Of a stretch of 64,000 nt of DNA, positions 22,735-30,746 are shown in pieces. Below the pieces are notes generated by a model. That model worked only from the letters and a program-made list of their open reading frames with translations. It had not been told where the DNA came from and did not search any database. Each line of letters starts with the position of its first letter. Within the stretch, counting starts at the first letter, position 1. Origin of the DNA: Piezodorus guildinii (taxonomy: Eukaryota > Arthropoda > Insecta > Hemiptera > Pentatomidae); contig CM041293.1 of the NCBI GenBank assembly GCA_023052935.1, forward strand, positions 181,150,789-181,214,788, written 5' to 3'. The position numbers and the translations under genes are program-made.

Positions 22735-23245
22735 GACTTTGAACCTTCCTAATGCCTTTAATATAAACATCGTTATAGGGCTTCTTAATCCTATACAGCT
22801 TTGAACTTTGATCTTTAATCCTACATTTTAAGTAGCGATAAAAAGTTCCTTAAGCTTAAACGTAAACATGGACTTTGAACCTTCTTAATGCCTTTAATAT
22901 AAACATCGTTATACGGCTTCTTAATCCTGTACAGCTTTGAACTTTGATCCTTAATCCTAATATTTAAATAGCGATAAAAGGTTCCTTAAGCTCTTGGACT
23001 ACGGTCTATTATCCTCCTATGTGTAATGATTTTTAATCCTATACAGCTTAGAACTTTGATTCTTAATCCTACTATTTTAAGTAGCGATAAAAGGTTCCTT
23101 AAGCTCTTGGACCATGGGCTATTATCTTCCTATGTATAATGATTTTTAATACTATACAGCTGTGAACTTTGGTCATTAATCCTACATTTTAAGTAGCGAC
23201 AAAAGATTCCTTAAGCTCTGAGACTTTGAAGCATTATCCTCTTAA
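22735..23245. repeat. Subterminal ~110-130-bp tandem repeats, left arm
   Basis: About four degenerate tandem units, each with TTAATCCTATACAGCTTTGA, a TTAAGTAGCGATAAAA block and TTCCTTAAGCT, starting near 22735, 22868, 22995 and 23109. They are mirrored in the right arm at about 33755-34265. Such iterated blocks could serve replication or packaging; there is no direct evidence. Confidence 0.8.
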
Positions 23246-24487
23246 GTATATATATAAATATAATGCGGACCTTGTACGTTTCATCTCTTAGTATAGTAAA
23301 AAGATTTAATCGTAAACAAGATAAATTTGCCAATATCAACTTTGTTCTAATAATTGCTTAAAGTATAAATATATAATAATATAAAACTTGTACCTATTTC
23401 GGTAGGCGAGTATAATTTTTCATATATTTTTTCAACATTTTTAGTTATTTTCTCATCTTCTTAGACCATTTTTTAACTTTTATATGTATTATTTACTTAT
23501 CATTAACAATTCTGCTTTAGAATTGCTATTAGCGATGTTTTCGGAAGAGTTCGTCTAATCTCGGCCGGCTTCGGTCTTCTACCTATCCTCGTTGGACGAC
23601 AATCCTTAATTCTTCCGAAAGAAATAAACAATGATAACGTTAATGCTCTCGAACGAAAACAAATTAATGTTATTTGATGTACTTTAGTGTAAATAATAAT
23701 AATATAGTTGTGAATTATAATAATGATATACTACATCGTAATGGTTTCCTATTAAATGAGTTTATAATATTATTATTAAGTAAAGTGTTGTACCTTTTTT
23801 TGTTCGGCATTAAGCCTTAAGCCTCTTCACCACGTCAAGGTAAAAGTACATCGAAGAGGTTTTGTTTTTTTTTTAATAATTTTTTAGCTTTTTATGTGAA
23901 TTTTTTTTAAATTTATTAGTTTTATTATTTTTTTTTTACAATTTCATTTTTTAAATAAAATTAAACGAAAAAATAAAAATCTGAATTCGTAAAAAATAAA
24001 AATAAAATATAATCTTCTATGTGATACAATCAATAATTAAATGAAACATTTTTATAATCAAATTAAATGTAAAATAAAGCAAATAAAAATCTGAATTTAT
24101 ATAAACATAAAATGTCATCTTCTATGTAATACAATGTAGAATTAAATAAAACATATCCTTTTCTTTTTTTTTGTAATAGGTCAGCTCATGACGAGAATCT
24201 TTTGGGATGGTCGGAAGAGTATGGCAAATCAGAAACGGTGTATGAAGTACATATGAAATAATGTGCTTAAGATATTTTCGATTAAGCCAAAGATAAGAAA
24301 ACATTTCTTTTCTTCTTAAATTTTTTGTTCATGTATTTGAAAGAGAAATATGAGCATCGAAATTATTCTGCAGGGTTATTCTATTCACCACACATTCACT
24401 CACACATTCAGGTTTAGAGGCTGTTAGACCATGCCATTGACCTTCATTCAGGGTTTATAGGTGTTCAAACCGTGACAGTGACCCCTT
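23246..24487. other. Non-coding interval, left arm
   Basis: AT-rich sequence between the subterminal repeats and the 169-aa gene, with long poly-purine and poly-pyrimidine runs at 23860-24080. The only ORF (24122-24304, minus, 60 codons; mirrored at 32694-32876) is rich in Tyr, Leu and His and has no recognised family; I do not call it a gene. Confidence 0.5.
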
Positions 24488-24997
24488 TCATTCATGGTGA
24501 ATAGCTTTAAACACATTTTTATTCATCCATGCAGACAAAGCATTTGTGCGATACTGTGTACATTTCTCTTTCGAAAAATTGTGTACTATGCAATGGCTGC
24601 CTTGCTCATCTAAAATTAGTGATTCTATTTTTGGACAGCCAAAATCTTCCAAGTTAATTATAGTACAATGATGGAGATTTCGTGATAGAAACATTTTCTT
24701 ATCTAGGCCCTTAACGAAAACAAATTTATATTTAAGGTCAATGTAGTTGAAAATGTTATCAATGATGCCATACTCAACTTCTCCAGAATCCCATTTGATT
24801 TTATGATAGTAATTTTCCAACCAATAATTCGTTCTTATACTTTTATCGGTTGGTTTATATTCATTTGGTGGCTTAAAAATCCAATGCCTTGAAGACTTGT
24901 AAGCTTGATCAAACAGAGAAAACTCTTTAATAATATAACCTCCCAGGCTATCGACAAAGCACTGAAAGTCTACTATCGCTCCGCTTGCCGTAGCCAT
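24488..24997 (-). CDS. Unknown 169-aa polinton protein, left-arm copy
   Basis: This is the last gene before the terminus. The ATG at 24997 is chosen because a TATAAAA box (25027-25033) and a TTCAGT initiator lie just upstream, the latter ending two or three bases before the ATG; an in-frame GTG at 25006 would precede the predicted transcript start. The protein is a mixture of hydrophobic and charged residues without a signal peptide or membrane helix. The N-terminus has VDFQCFVDSLGGYIIKEFSL; the C-terminal third holds spaced Cys/His residues (HHCT, FGCP, SHCIVHN, KCTQ), a possible metal site or disulfide set. I do not recognise a family. The position after the capsid gene suggests a virion or accessory role. 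It is identical in sequence to the right-arm copy. Confidence 0.75.
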   Translation of the reverse strand: MATASGAIVDFQCFVDSLGGYIIKEFSLFDQAYKSSRHWIFKPPNEYKPTDKSIRTNYWLENYYHKIKWDSGEVEYGIIDNIFNYIDLKYKFVFVKGLDKKMFLSRNLHHCTIINLEDFGCPKIESLILDEQGSHCIVHNFSKEKCTQYRTNALSAWMNKNVFKAIHHE

Positions 24998-25026
24998 ACT
25001 GAACACTGAGCAAAGGATTCATCCCA

Positions 25027-25033
25027 TTTTATA
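25027..25033 (-). promoter_or_regulatory. TATA box of the 169-aa gene, overlapping the capsid stop codon
   Basis: TATAAAA read on the minus strand; its central TAA is the stop codon of the capsid ORF. A TTCAGT initiator lies about 31 bp downstream. The mirrored copy is at 31965-31971. Confidence 0.7.
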
Positions 25034-26264
25034 CCATTCGCCAAACTGTACCAATTAGAGGATTATACTCTACGAGCCTATCGTGTATGATTAGACAACA
25101 TGCTGTAGTATTTGCCGGGAATGAAATTTTCGATTCAAATTCTAATCTTACATCGACTGGTCCACTTTTTATAGATTCAGACTGCTTTGAGCAATCTATT
25201 ACAATTAAAGTTGATTTATCTTTAAAGTTTTGTAAAGAGGACAAAGGTTGCATTTGTCCACCATAATAAGAATTTTGAAATAAAGCATACATATGATAGA
25301 GCAAAGCGAACCGATTTGACGACATATCTATATTTAAATCATCATACGGATAAGCTTTACAATTTAGAAACAATTTAACATTGGAAATATTACAATGATC
25401 AAAGTGGCTTGCATCTTTTTGAGAATTTTTCAGTCTTCCAGTTTGAAAAGTTAATATTACATAACGCGGTTTTTCTAGCTGACTGGATGTTTTGACTGGC
25501 CAGATTTGTCTCTGACTTGCTGGCAGTAAAGGATAATCGTAAAGTTCCCAGGTTCTAAAGGCTAGTGAAAATATTTTTTCTGATTTGAGATGACGCATCA
25601 AAGCCAGCTTCTGATGTTCGTTTACGGTAACATAAGGTAGCTTCCAGCATAGCCTATCCAGTTCTATTTTACACTTTTCTACCGCATTAGTCCCAGCTAC
25701 TGGTTGGCTAGTGATATAGCAATTTTCATCATGTCTGCTTCTTATGAATATCAGTTCTTGCTTTACATTCATTACGATTTTCTGATAATCCTCACAGAAC
25801 CCAAGAAGGGATGATAAAGGAACACATAGGTTGAAACACCCCTCTGCCGATGTAATGTTTAATGTATCACTTTGTGGATAGCACCATCCCCAATTATCCA
25901 AAAACTGGGAACCTCCCTTGAGCGAAACTAGATTTTTCAAAGTTGAAGTGATTCCAGGATTTTTCACACGGTCTATTTCGACTCCACTCAATTCGTACCT
26001 TATTTCATCAAACAAAAACGCAAACATGTTGTTTGTTAATTTTGATGCAATGGGAACTGCTGAACCATCCTGCTTTAGAAATCTTCCTTCTACATACAGC
26101 AGGCTTTGACTAGGTAGTGTGTATAAATCTTGATGTTGCAGACTGATGCGTATTTCATCCCCTGGCTGAAGATTTGTTGACGAATAAGGATGGTGAGAAT
26201 GAAATTCAATCCCTTCAACTGAATTATCAAAAGTACCAGCTTCTTCCAAATTCAATATTTCCAT
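25029..26264 (-). CDS. Double-jelly-roll-like capsid protein, left-arm copy (411 aa)
   Basis: Likely the shell protein of polinton-type particles. The sequence belongs to the DJR-like family frequently found in arthropod genomes. Visible conserved blocks: FHSHHPY (21-27), QPGDEIRIS followed by LYTLPSQS, LLYVEGR (56-62), LTNN plus LFDEIRYELSGVEIDR (about 77-101), GITSTLK, GFCEDYQKIVMNVKQEL, RTWELYDYPLLP, YPYDDLNIDM, a YYGGQ segment, DVRLEFE and an IIHDRLVEYNPLIG terminus. There is no signal peptide or membrane helix. The ATG at 26264 lies within the small upstream ORF. The coding sequence is intact and translates identically in both arms. Polinton major capsid proteins are often larger, so assignment as the sole shell protein is inference. 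Confidence 0.85.
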   Translation of the reverse strand: MEILNLEEAGTFDNSVEGIEFHSHHPYSSTNLQPGDEIRISLQHQDLYTLPSQSLLYVEGRFLKQDGSAVPIASKLTNNMFAFLFDEIRYELSGVEIDRVKNPGITSTLKNLVSLKGGSQFLDNWGWCYPQSDTLNITSAEGCFNLCVPLSSLLGFCEDYQKIVMNVKQELIFIRSRHDENCYITSQPVAGTNAVEKCKIELDRLCWKLPYVTVNEHQKLALMRHLKSEKIFSLAFRTWELYDYPLLPASQRQIWPVKTSSQLEKPRYVILTFQTGRLKNSQKDASHFDHCNISNVKLFLNCKAYPYDDLNIDMSSNRFALLYHMYALFQNSYYGGQMQPLSSLQNFKDKSTLIVIDCSKQSESIKSGPVDVRLEFESKISFPANTTACCLIIHDRLVEYNPLIGTVWRMV

Positions 26265-26413
26265 GTTGATGATAAAACGTAATATCCTGCCGTTTGAAGA
26301 AATCTAATATTGCTCGCAGTTAACGATGTGCACTCAACAATGGCTTTCACTGGAATGATACTTTTTCTCTCTGAAGACGCGCTTTTATGTACTTTCTTAA
26401 AGTCCAACCCCAT
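26252..26413 (-). CDS. Small 53-codon ORF upstream of capsid, left-arm copy
   Basis: It starts at ATG 26413, downstream of a TATATAAAAG box (26456-26464) and a TTCAGT initiator, and overlaps the capsid ATG by 13 bp in another frame. The product is basic at the N-terminus (KKVHKS, SSERKS) with a C-terminal LTASNIRFLQTAGYYVL stretch. Its promoter-proximal place and mirrored conservation support a real gene or a translational leader for the capsid. Function unknown; a short polinton virion peptide is possible. Confidence 0.55.
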   Translation of the reverse strand: MGLDFKKVHKSASSERKSIIPVKAIVECTSLTASNIRFLQTAGYYVLSSTWKY

Positions 26414-26455
26414 CGCTGTCTGACTACTGAATGGACATTCCTTTGTTATAACTCC

Positions 26456-26464
26456 TTTTATATA
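26456..26464 (-). promoter_or_regulatory. TATA box embedded in the protease stop codon, left arm
   Basis: TATATAAAA on the minus strand contains the TAA stop of the protease gene. The initiator TTCAGT follows about 33 bp downstream, just before the small ORF and capsid. Confidence 0.7.
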
Positions 26465-26919
26465 AGATCAAGCAGGAAGAGTAAACAAAGCTGACCACAG
26501 TTGTTTGAACCTACTTTCTGGAATTGTTTTCTATTTAATGAAATTCGGCAATCTTTCATGTACCGAACGAATTCACTTGGCGGTTTGTCTCCACTGCTGT
26601 CAAAGAACTGAACATATTTTCCTCTTTTCTTGTAACTGACCCAATGCGTTCCTCTACCATTACTATTGTCTAAATTAAAAATACCAAGTTCAGATTTCCA
26701 CGGCTTTGTAGGAAATTCATCTACCATAAAAACTCCTCTAAAACGACGCAGTTTATGAAGTTTTGCTAATCTGAGTAAGTCGAAATTGCTTAGCCTTTGG
26801 CGAGGAAAAGTTTTTAAGATCTCTTTGGCTTTAGTTTTCAACTGATGTACATTTCCCCCGATCCTCTTTGGCGTGGAAATGACTCGCATCTTTTTCTTCT
26901 TGTTTGTAACACGCTTCAT
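26458..26919 (-). CDS. Adenain-like cysteine protease, left-arm copy (153 aa)
   Basis: A maturation protease of the adenovirus/ULP1 fold, expected to process virion proteins. The catalytic triad is visible: THW (His92), FFDSSG (Asp107) and NNCGQLC (Cys141), with the oxyanion Gln in KQFQK (Gln134). The N-terminal 40 residues are strongly basic (KKKKMR), compatible with DNA or capsid binding. The length is slightly short of adenovirus proteases (about 200 aa) but typical of polinton versions. The start ATG at 26919 is preceded by a TATATAA box and a TATCAGT initiator. The coding sequence is intact and identical in the right arm. Confidence 0.9.
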   Translation of the reverse strand: MKRVTNKKKKMRVISTPKRIGGNVHQLKTKAKEILKTFPRQRLSNFDLLRLAKLHKLRRFRGVFMVDEFPTKPWKSELGIFNLDNSNGRGTHWVSYKKRGKYVQFFDSSGDKPPSEFVRYMKDCRISLNRKQFQKVGSNNCGQLCLLFLLDLI

Positions 26920-26952
26920 GGTCTACTGATACAGAGGTAATGCTGACAAGCC

Positions 26953-26959
26953 TTATATA
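26953..26959 (-). promoter_or_regulatory. TATA box of the protease gene, at the integrase stop codon
   Basis: TATATAA on the minus strand includes the TAA that ends the integrase/chromodomain frame. ATCAGT lies 30 bp downstream, 10 bp before the protease ATG. Confidence 0.7.
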
Positions 26960-27341
26960 CCCACATTCTTGCTATCAACCCATGAATTATGAGAACTGTC
27001 AAAACCTAGCCACTTCACTAGAGCTTTGTTACCTTTCCTTTTACAACTCTTTCTACAAGGTAACAATTAGGATGCTTTACAAGTTGCAATTCCTCTTGAT
27101 AGAAACCACCAGCAATGTTGTCTCCGCGATCATCTTTCAGATGATAGGTGATAGGTACCGTTTTTTTCACTTCAGCTATAGTAAATATTTCTGTAGACCA
27201 TGATGGTTGATAACCTTTCGCAAACTGTGCTTTATACTTTGATATCCTTACATGATCGCCAACTTTAAATTTTGCAGCCTTTTTTGTACTCGTTTTCTTA
27301 GAATAAACTTCTTTTATTAGTTTTGCTTCAATCTTAATCCG
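26955..27341 (-). pseudogene. Integrase C-terminal domain and chromodomain, out of frame with the core
   Basis: The minus-strand frame from about 27341 reads IKIEAKLIKEVYSKK, an SH3-like KFKVGDHVRISKYK segment, then a chromodomain with YLVERVV (Tyr and Glu), ALVKWLGF and SWVDS ending at the TAA at 26955. It is the natural tail of the integrase at 27317-27880 but lies in another frame, so a one-base indel near 27330-27345 separates them. Chromodomains in polinton integrases are thought to guide integration to chromatin marks. Confidence 0.8.
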
Positions 27342-27880
27342 TGATCGGATGCCGGTGCCATCTTGATTGTACTATGTTTTGTTTTATTATATTTGTCTAC
27401 TAATGCCGGCAGTACTACAAGCCAATTGTAGTTGCCTTGTAAACTAAACTTTTTCCACATGGCTGACTTTAGAGTGCGATTAAACCTTTCTATTATTGAT
27501 GCTTTTAGGTTACTAAATGTTGAATAATGATTGATATTACAAGATGTCATGAGTTTTCGAAATACTTGGTTATAAAACTCTTTACCATTGTCTGTTTGCA
27601 AATTCTTTGGCTTTCTCTCAGATAATACTTTCTCGAAACCTTGACACACTACAGACGCAGTTTTATTCTTGATAGGCACTACCCAAGCATATTTAGAAAA
27701 ACAATCTATTACAGTGAGCAAATATTTGTAACCTTTATTAAATTTAGCATAAGGAATCATTTCAACCAAGTCAGCCTGCCATAAATCATCAATACCTTTG
27801 AGTAATACAGATCTTCTTTTAAAAACCCTCCTAGCAGGTTTGTGCAATTCATGCACGATCTGCTCTTTAACGGATGCCAT
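27317..27880 (-). CDS. Retroviral-type integrase, catalytic core (187 aa, frameshifted tail)
   Basis: DDE integrase that inserts polinton DNA and generates the 6-bp duplication. Catalytic residues: WQADLVEM (Asp37), LQTDNGKEF (Asp97) and IIERFNRTL (Glu131), with the expected spacing of 33 residues between Asp97 and Glu131. No zinc-binding N-terminal HHCC domain is visible in this frame. A TATAATA box (27914-27920) and an ACAGT initiator precede ATG 27880. The frame ends prematurely at KQN-stop, and the C-terminal and chromodomain parts continue in another frame. The gene is single copy: only its tail is repeated in the right arm. Activity is doubtful unless the frameshift is a sequencing error or is bypassed. 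Confidence 0.88.
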   Translation of the reverse strand: MASVKEQIVHELHKPARRVFKRRSVLLKGIDDLWQADLVEMIPYAKFNKGYKYLLTVIDCFSKYAWVVPIKNKTASVVCQGFEKVLSERKPKNLQTDNGKEFYNQVFRKLMTSCNINHYSTFSNLKASIIERFNRTLKSAMWKKFSLQGNYNWLVVLPALVDKYNKTKHSTIKMAPASDHGLRLKQN

Positions 27881-27907
27881 GACGTACTGTTAATCTTCTC
27901 ATCTGCG

Positions 27908-28873
27908 CTACACTATTATACCCCCTTCTCTAAGTTGAGCTTCTATTCGCAAGATCTCACTCTTTCCTGTTTGAGAGCCAATCAAATATCTCATTCGATT
28001 AACTAATACGTTTGGATCAACAATGCCTGTACCGCTTTTTGATTTGAACAATTTTGAGATAACATTTTTGTATTTGGGGTAATTTTTAAGTCTTATCATA
28101 TTACCGCTTGGGCTATGTCCCTCGAAATGTGCATTAGTTTGCATCAAAATCTTTTTATACAAAGCATAATCACTTTGTTTAACGAATGAAAGATTCGGAT
28201 TTTTTATAAATAACAATTCGAAGAGACCTGGTGTACCATGATAGATATCATCACCTATAGTAAGAATATCTTCATTGATAGAAATCACTGTATCGCCGAT
28301 GGTAAACTTGTGACCATCATATTTGATTCCATATACAGTATCCAGATCTTTAATGTCATTGTTCACAAGCTTTATTATATACTTTGAGGATATATTTCCA
28401 ATCTTTTCTAAATATTTTTGTAACATTTCTTCTCCTTTAGGAGTTTGAGTTGCTTCTCTCACCTCCTGCAGTGGGGTTTTCGGTGGCTCACACTCTTCTT
28501 CCGACTTTAGAATTGGTGTACATTCCCAAACGTGCTCTAAACGACGAGTAAATATTTTAGAAGGCCCAGGCTTTGGTGTTGTATCTGTTAGTGACGATTG
28601 TTCTAGACAATATTTAGGCATTTTTGATGGAATATGAGGAATTTCTTCTTCTTCTTCTTCCTTCTTTCGAATTTCACATTGGGTGGAGGGGGGAATTTTA
28701 CCCGCCTGCTTACTCGCTAGTCTTTCCATAGATTTCAATAAAGGTTTATACTTCAATTTCAAATATTCATCAGTCTCTTCTCGACTTCTTTTCAATAAAT
28801 TACACTTTTCCTGTATAGCCTTCCTGGTCTCGATTATTTCACGCATTACTACATCACTAGTTGACTCTTCCAT
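27908..28873 (-). CDS. DUF8207-type polinton protein (321 aa)
   Basis: The N-terminal 60 residues form a charged, heptad-like helix (RKAIQEKCNLLKRSREETDEYLKLK), probably coiled coil. Residues 90-150 are low complexity, rich in Pro, Glu and Lys. The C-terminal 170 residues carry a compact domain with TVYGIKYDGHKFTIGD, IYHGTPGLFELLF, LYKKILMQTNAH and YPKYKNVISKLF blocks, which I recognise as the DUF8207 family seen mainly in arthropod polinton-like elements. Function is not established. Linkage to capsid genes suggests a virion or genome-associated protein. The frame is intact. The gene is single copy, between ATPase and integrase, with a 27-bp intergenic gap to the integrase ATG. Confidence 0.75.
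   Translation of the reverse strand: MEESTSDVVMREIIETRKAIQEKCNLLKRSREETDEYLKLKYKPLLKSMERLASKQAGKIPPSTQCEIRKKEEEEEEIPHIPSKMPKYCLEQSSLTDTTPKPGPSKIFTRRLEHVWECTPILKSEEECEPPKTPLQEVREATQTPKGEEMLQKYLEKIGNISSKYIIKLVNNDIKDLDTVYGIKYDGHKFTIGDTVISINEDILTIGDDIYHGTPGLFELLFIKNPNLSFVKQSDYALYKKILMQTNAHFEGHSPSGNMIRLKNYPKYKNVISKLFKSKSGTGIVDPNVLVNRMRYLIGSQTGKSEILRIEAQLREGGIIV
27914..27920 (-). promoter_or_regulatory. TATA box of the integrase gene, in the last DUF8207 codons
   Basis: TATAATA on the minus strand overlaps the Gly-Ile-Ile codons that end the upstream gene (stop TAG at 27908-27910). ACAGT lies 30 bp downstream. Confidence 0.65.
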
Positions 28874-28905
28874 GTCTAACTAGAGAATGACCTTGTCCCA
28901 ACACC

Positions 28906-29595
28906 TCACGGTATTATATAGGCCTCGAAACCCTTTCGATACCTTCCATCATTAATTTGTCTATCCTTGTCCAAGACTAAAAATCCGTACCTGTCGTCTT
29001 TCCAGCACCATTGGCAAACCTTTTTGAAAGTTTGAAATGACATGTCTGAATTGACATGATCATCATAAATTCGTCTTAGATTTAATTCGTCTTGTCTAAA
29101 GAGTATAAGAAAGTTAGCATTTTCTCTAATCAAATGTTTTGGGACTCTAGTATAACTCTGGCTCAGATAAAATATATCAACACCGTTATGGCGCCCCATA
29201 CAAAAGTATGATCTCACATTATCTTGTTTGTCACAGGCAATATCATCGAATATAAAGACTGAGTTGGGTAGTGCCTCTTTGGGCGGAGGAACTTGTGAGT
29301 TATCTTCATATTGATAAAACCCGATATCAGTTAAAGGTTCTAATATTTGCGCTAACTCTCTATATTTAGGTTGATGTAAGGATTTTGCGAACAAATAGAT
29401 ATTTTCAAATTTTAATCCCTTTGAGTCATAAATTAAGGTTAGCATAAGATTAGTCTTACCACAATTGGAGGGACCGCATATTAAACATCGAATCGAATCA
29501 GGAAATAGTAAACCGTGCCTAGATTCTTTCTTAATTGGAGCGCCTCCGTCCAGGTTATGAATACGGATCGTAGTATGTTGCTTTAACAAGCGCAT
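28906..29595 (-). CDS. FtsK/HerA-like DNA packaging ATPase (229 aa)
   Basis: A P-loop ATPase of the kind that pumps DNA into polinton and adenovirus-related capsids. Walker A GPSNCGKT (about residues 41-48) and Walker B FIFDD (about 114-118) are intact. Further blocks are YLSQSYTRVPKHLIRENANFL (sensor region) and a C-terminal CWKDDRYGFLVLD. ATG 29595 is chosen because a TATAAAAG box lies at 29631-29638; a longer reading starting at GTG 29628 would precede the transcript start. It is single copy, the first gene of the leftward series, and its upstream region abuts the right-arm junction at 29692/29693. Confidence 0.9.
   Translation of the reverse strand: MRLLKQHTTIRIHNLDGGAPIKKESRHGLLFPDSIRCLICGPSNCGKTNLMLTLIYDSKGLKFENIYLFAKSLHQPKYRELAQILEPLTDIGFYQYEDNSQVPPPKEALPNSVFIFDDIACDKQDNVRSYFCMGRHNGVDIFYLSQSYTRVPKHLIRENANFLILFRQDELNLRRIYDDHVNSDMSFQTFKKVCQWCWKDDRYGFLVLDKDRQINDGRYRKGFEAYIIP
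28912..28920 (-). promoter_or_regulatory. TATA box of the DUF8207 gene, in the last ATPase codons
   Basis: TATATAATA on the minus strand encodes the Tyr-Ile-Ile before the ATPase Pro-stop. A TCATT initiator starts about 30 bp downstream (28890). Confidence 0.65.
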
Positions 29596-29630
29596 GATGT
29601 TAAATAAAAAGAATCGCACTTTGACCACTC

Positions 29631-29638
29631 CTTTTATA
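29631..29638 (-). promoter_or_regulatory. TATA box of the packaging ATPase gene
   Basis: TATAAAAG on the minus strand, 36 bp upstream of ATG 29595. It lies only 55 bp from the palindrome junction, so the upstream gene that would normally host it has been removed. Confidence 0.6.
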
Positions 29639-29694
29639 CTTACCGACGTGGTTGAAATTTATCGACTAATCTTCGTTAATAGAATTTTTCAAAT

Positions 29695-30045
29695 TCTAAG
29701 AAAACGAGTACAAAAAAGGCTGCAAAATTTAAAGTTGGCGATCATGTAAGGATATCAAAGTATAAAGCACAGTTTGCGAAAGGTTATCAACCATCATGGT
29801 CTACAGAAATATTTACTATAGCTGAAGTGAAAAAAACGGTACCTATCACCTATCATCTGAAAGATGATCGCGGAGACAACATTGCTGGTGGTTTCTATCA
29901 AGAGGAATTGCAACTTGTAAAGCATCCTAATTGTTACCTTGTAGAAAGAGTTGTAAAAAGGAAAGGTAACAAAGCTCTAGTGAAGTGGCTAGGTTTTGAC
30001 AGTTCTCATAATTCATGGGTTGATAGCAAGAATGTGGGTATATAA
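29695..30045 (+). pseudogene. Integrase C-terminal domain and chromodomain, right-arm truncated copy
   Basis: It begins at the palindrome junction without the catalytic core: SKKTSTKKAAKFKVGDH, then the chromodomain blocks YLVERVV, ALVKWLGF and SWVDS, ending at the TAA inside a TATATAA box (30039-30045). No plausible start precedes the domain except a GTG at 29827. It is probably non-functional as a protein but kept as the leader carrying the protease promoter. Confidence 0.8.
30039..30045 (+). promoter_or_regulatory. TATA box of right-arm protease gene
   Basis: TATATAA includes the stop of the chromodomain frame. TCAGT starts at 30069, 30 bp downstream, and the protease ATG is at 30079. Confidence 0.7.
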
Positions 30046-30078
30046 GGCTTGTCAGCATTACCTCTGTATCAGTAGACC

Positions 30079-30540
30079 ATGAAGCGTGTTACAAACAAGA
30101 AGAAAAAGATGCGAGTCATTTCCACGCCAAAGAGGATCGGGGGAAATGTACATCAGTTGAAAACTAAAGCCAAAGAGATCTTAAAAACTTTTCCTCGCCA
30201 AAGGCTAAGCAATTTCGACTTACTCAGATTAGCAAAACTTCATAAACTGCGTCGTTTTAGAGGAGTTTTTATGGTAGATGAATTTCCTACAAAGCCGTGG
30301 AAATCTGAACTTGGTATTTTTAATTTAGACAATAGTAATGGTAGAGGAACGCATTGGGTCAGTTACAAGAAAAGAGGAAAATATGTTCAGTTCTTTGACA
30401 GCAGTGGAGACAAACCGCCAAGTGAATTCGTTCGGTACATGAAAGATTGCCGAATTTCATTAAATAGAAAACAATTCCAGAAAGTAGGTTCAAACAACTG
30501 TGGTCAGCTTTGTTTACTCTTCCTGCTTGATCTTATATAA
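30079..30540 (+). CDS. Adenain-like cysteine protease, right-arm copy (153 aa)
   Basis: Amino-acid identical to the left-arm protease (26458-26919): His92, Asp107, Gln134 and Cys141 are all present. It is transcribed rightward, away from the core. The stop TAA lies within the TATATAAAA box for the next gene. An intact frame in both arms suggests the duplication is recent or homogenised. Confidence 0.9.
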   Translation: MKRVTNKKKKMRVISTPKRIGGNVHQLKTKAKEILKTFPRQRLSNFDLLRLAKLHKLRRFRGVFMVDEFPTKPWKSELGIFNLDNSNGRGTHWVSYKKRGKYVQFFDSSGDKPPSEFVRYMKDCRISLNRKQFQKVGSNNCGQLCLLFLLDLI

Positions 30541-30542
30541 AA
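30534..30542 (+). promoter_or_regulatory. TATA box of the right-arm small ORF and capsid gene
   Basis: TATATAAAA contains the protease stop codon (TAA 30538-30540). TTCAGT at 30567-30572 is the likely initiator. Confidence 0.7.
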
Positions 30543-30584
30543 GGAGTTATAACAAAGGAATGTCCATTCAGTAGTCAGACAGCG

Positions 30585-30746
30585 ATGGGGTTGGACTTTA
30601 AGAAAGTACATAAAAGCGCGTCTTCAGAGAGAAAAAGTATCATTCCAGTGAAAGCCATTGTTGAGTGCACATCGTTAACTGCGAGCAATATTAGATTTCT
30701 TCAAACGGCAGGATATTACGTTTTATCATCAACATGGAAATATTGA
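30585..30746 (+). CDS. Small 53-codon ORF upstream of capsid, right-arm copy
   Basis: Mirror of 26252-26413. The first ATG after the predicted transcript start is this ORF, so ribosomes should meet it before the capsid ATG (30734), which it overlaps by 13 bp. The capsid would then need leaky scanning or reinitiation. Function unknown. Confidence 0.55.
   Translation: MGLDFKKVHKSASSERKSIIPVKAIVECTSLTASNIRFLQTAGYYVLSSTWKY

Larger units (their letters stand above)
21854..27304. repeat. Left arm of the polinton palindrome (5,451 bp)
   Basis: It is the inverted counterpart of 29693-35397. Between about 24100 and 27304, coordinates in the two arms add to 56998 without indels; outside that they drift by 12 bp and then by about 250 bp. 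The inner junction is at ATTCTAAG (complement of 27297-27304). The arm carries, leftward, the integrase C-terminus, protease, small ORF, capsid and 169-aa genes, then a repeat-rich non-coding terminus. Confidence 0.95.

Noticed and set aside
24122..24304. 60-codon ORF in the polinton arm (mirrored at 32694-32876)
   Set aside because: No TATA/initiator arrangement like the other genes of the element, low-complexity composition, no recognised family. Conservation in both arms only reflects the duplication.
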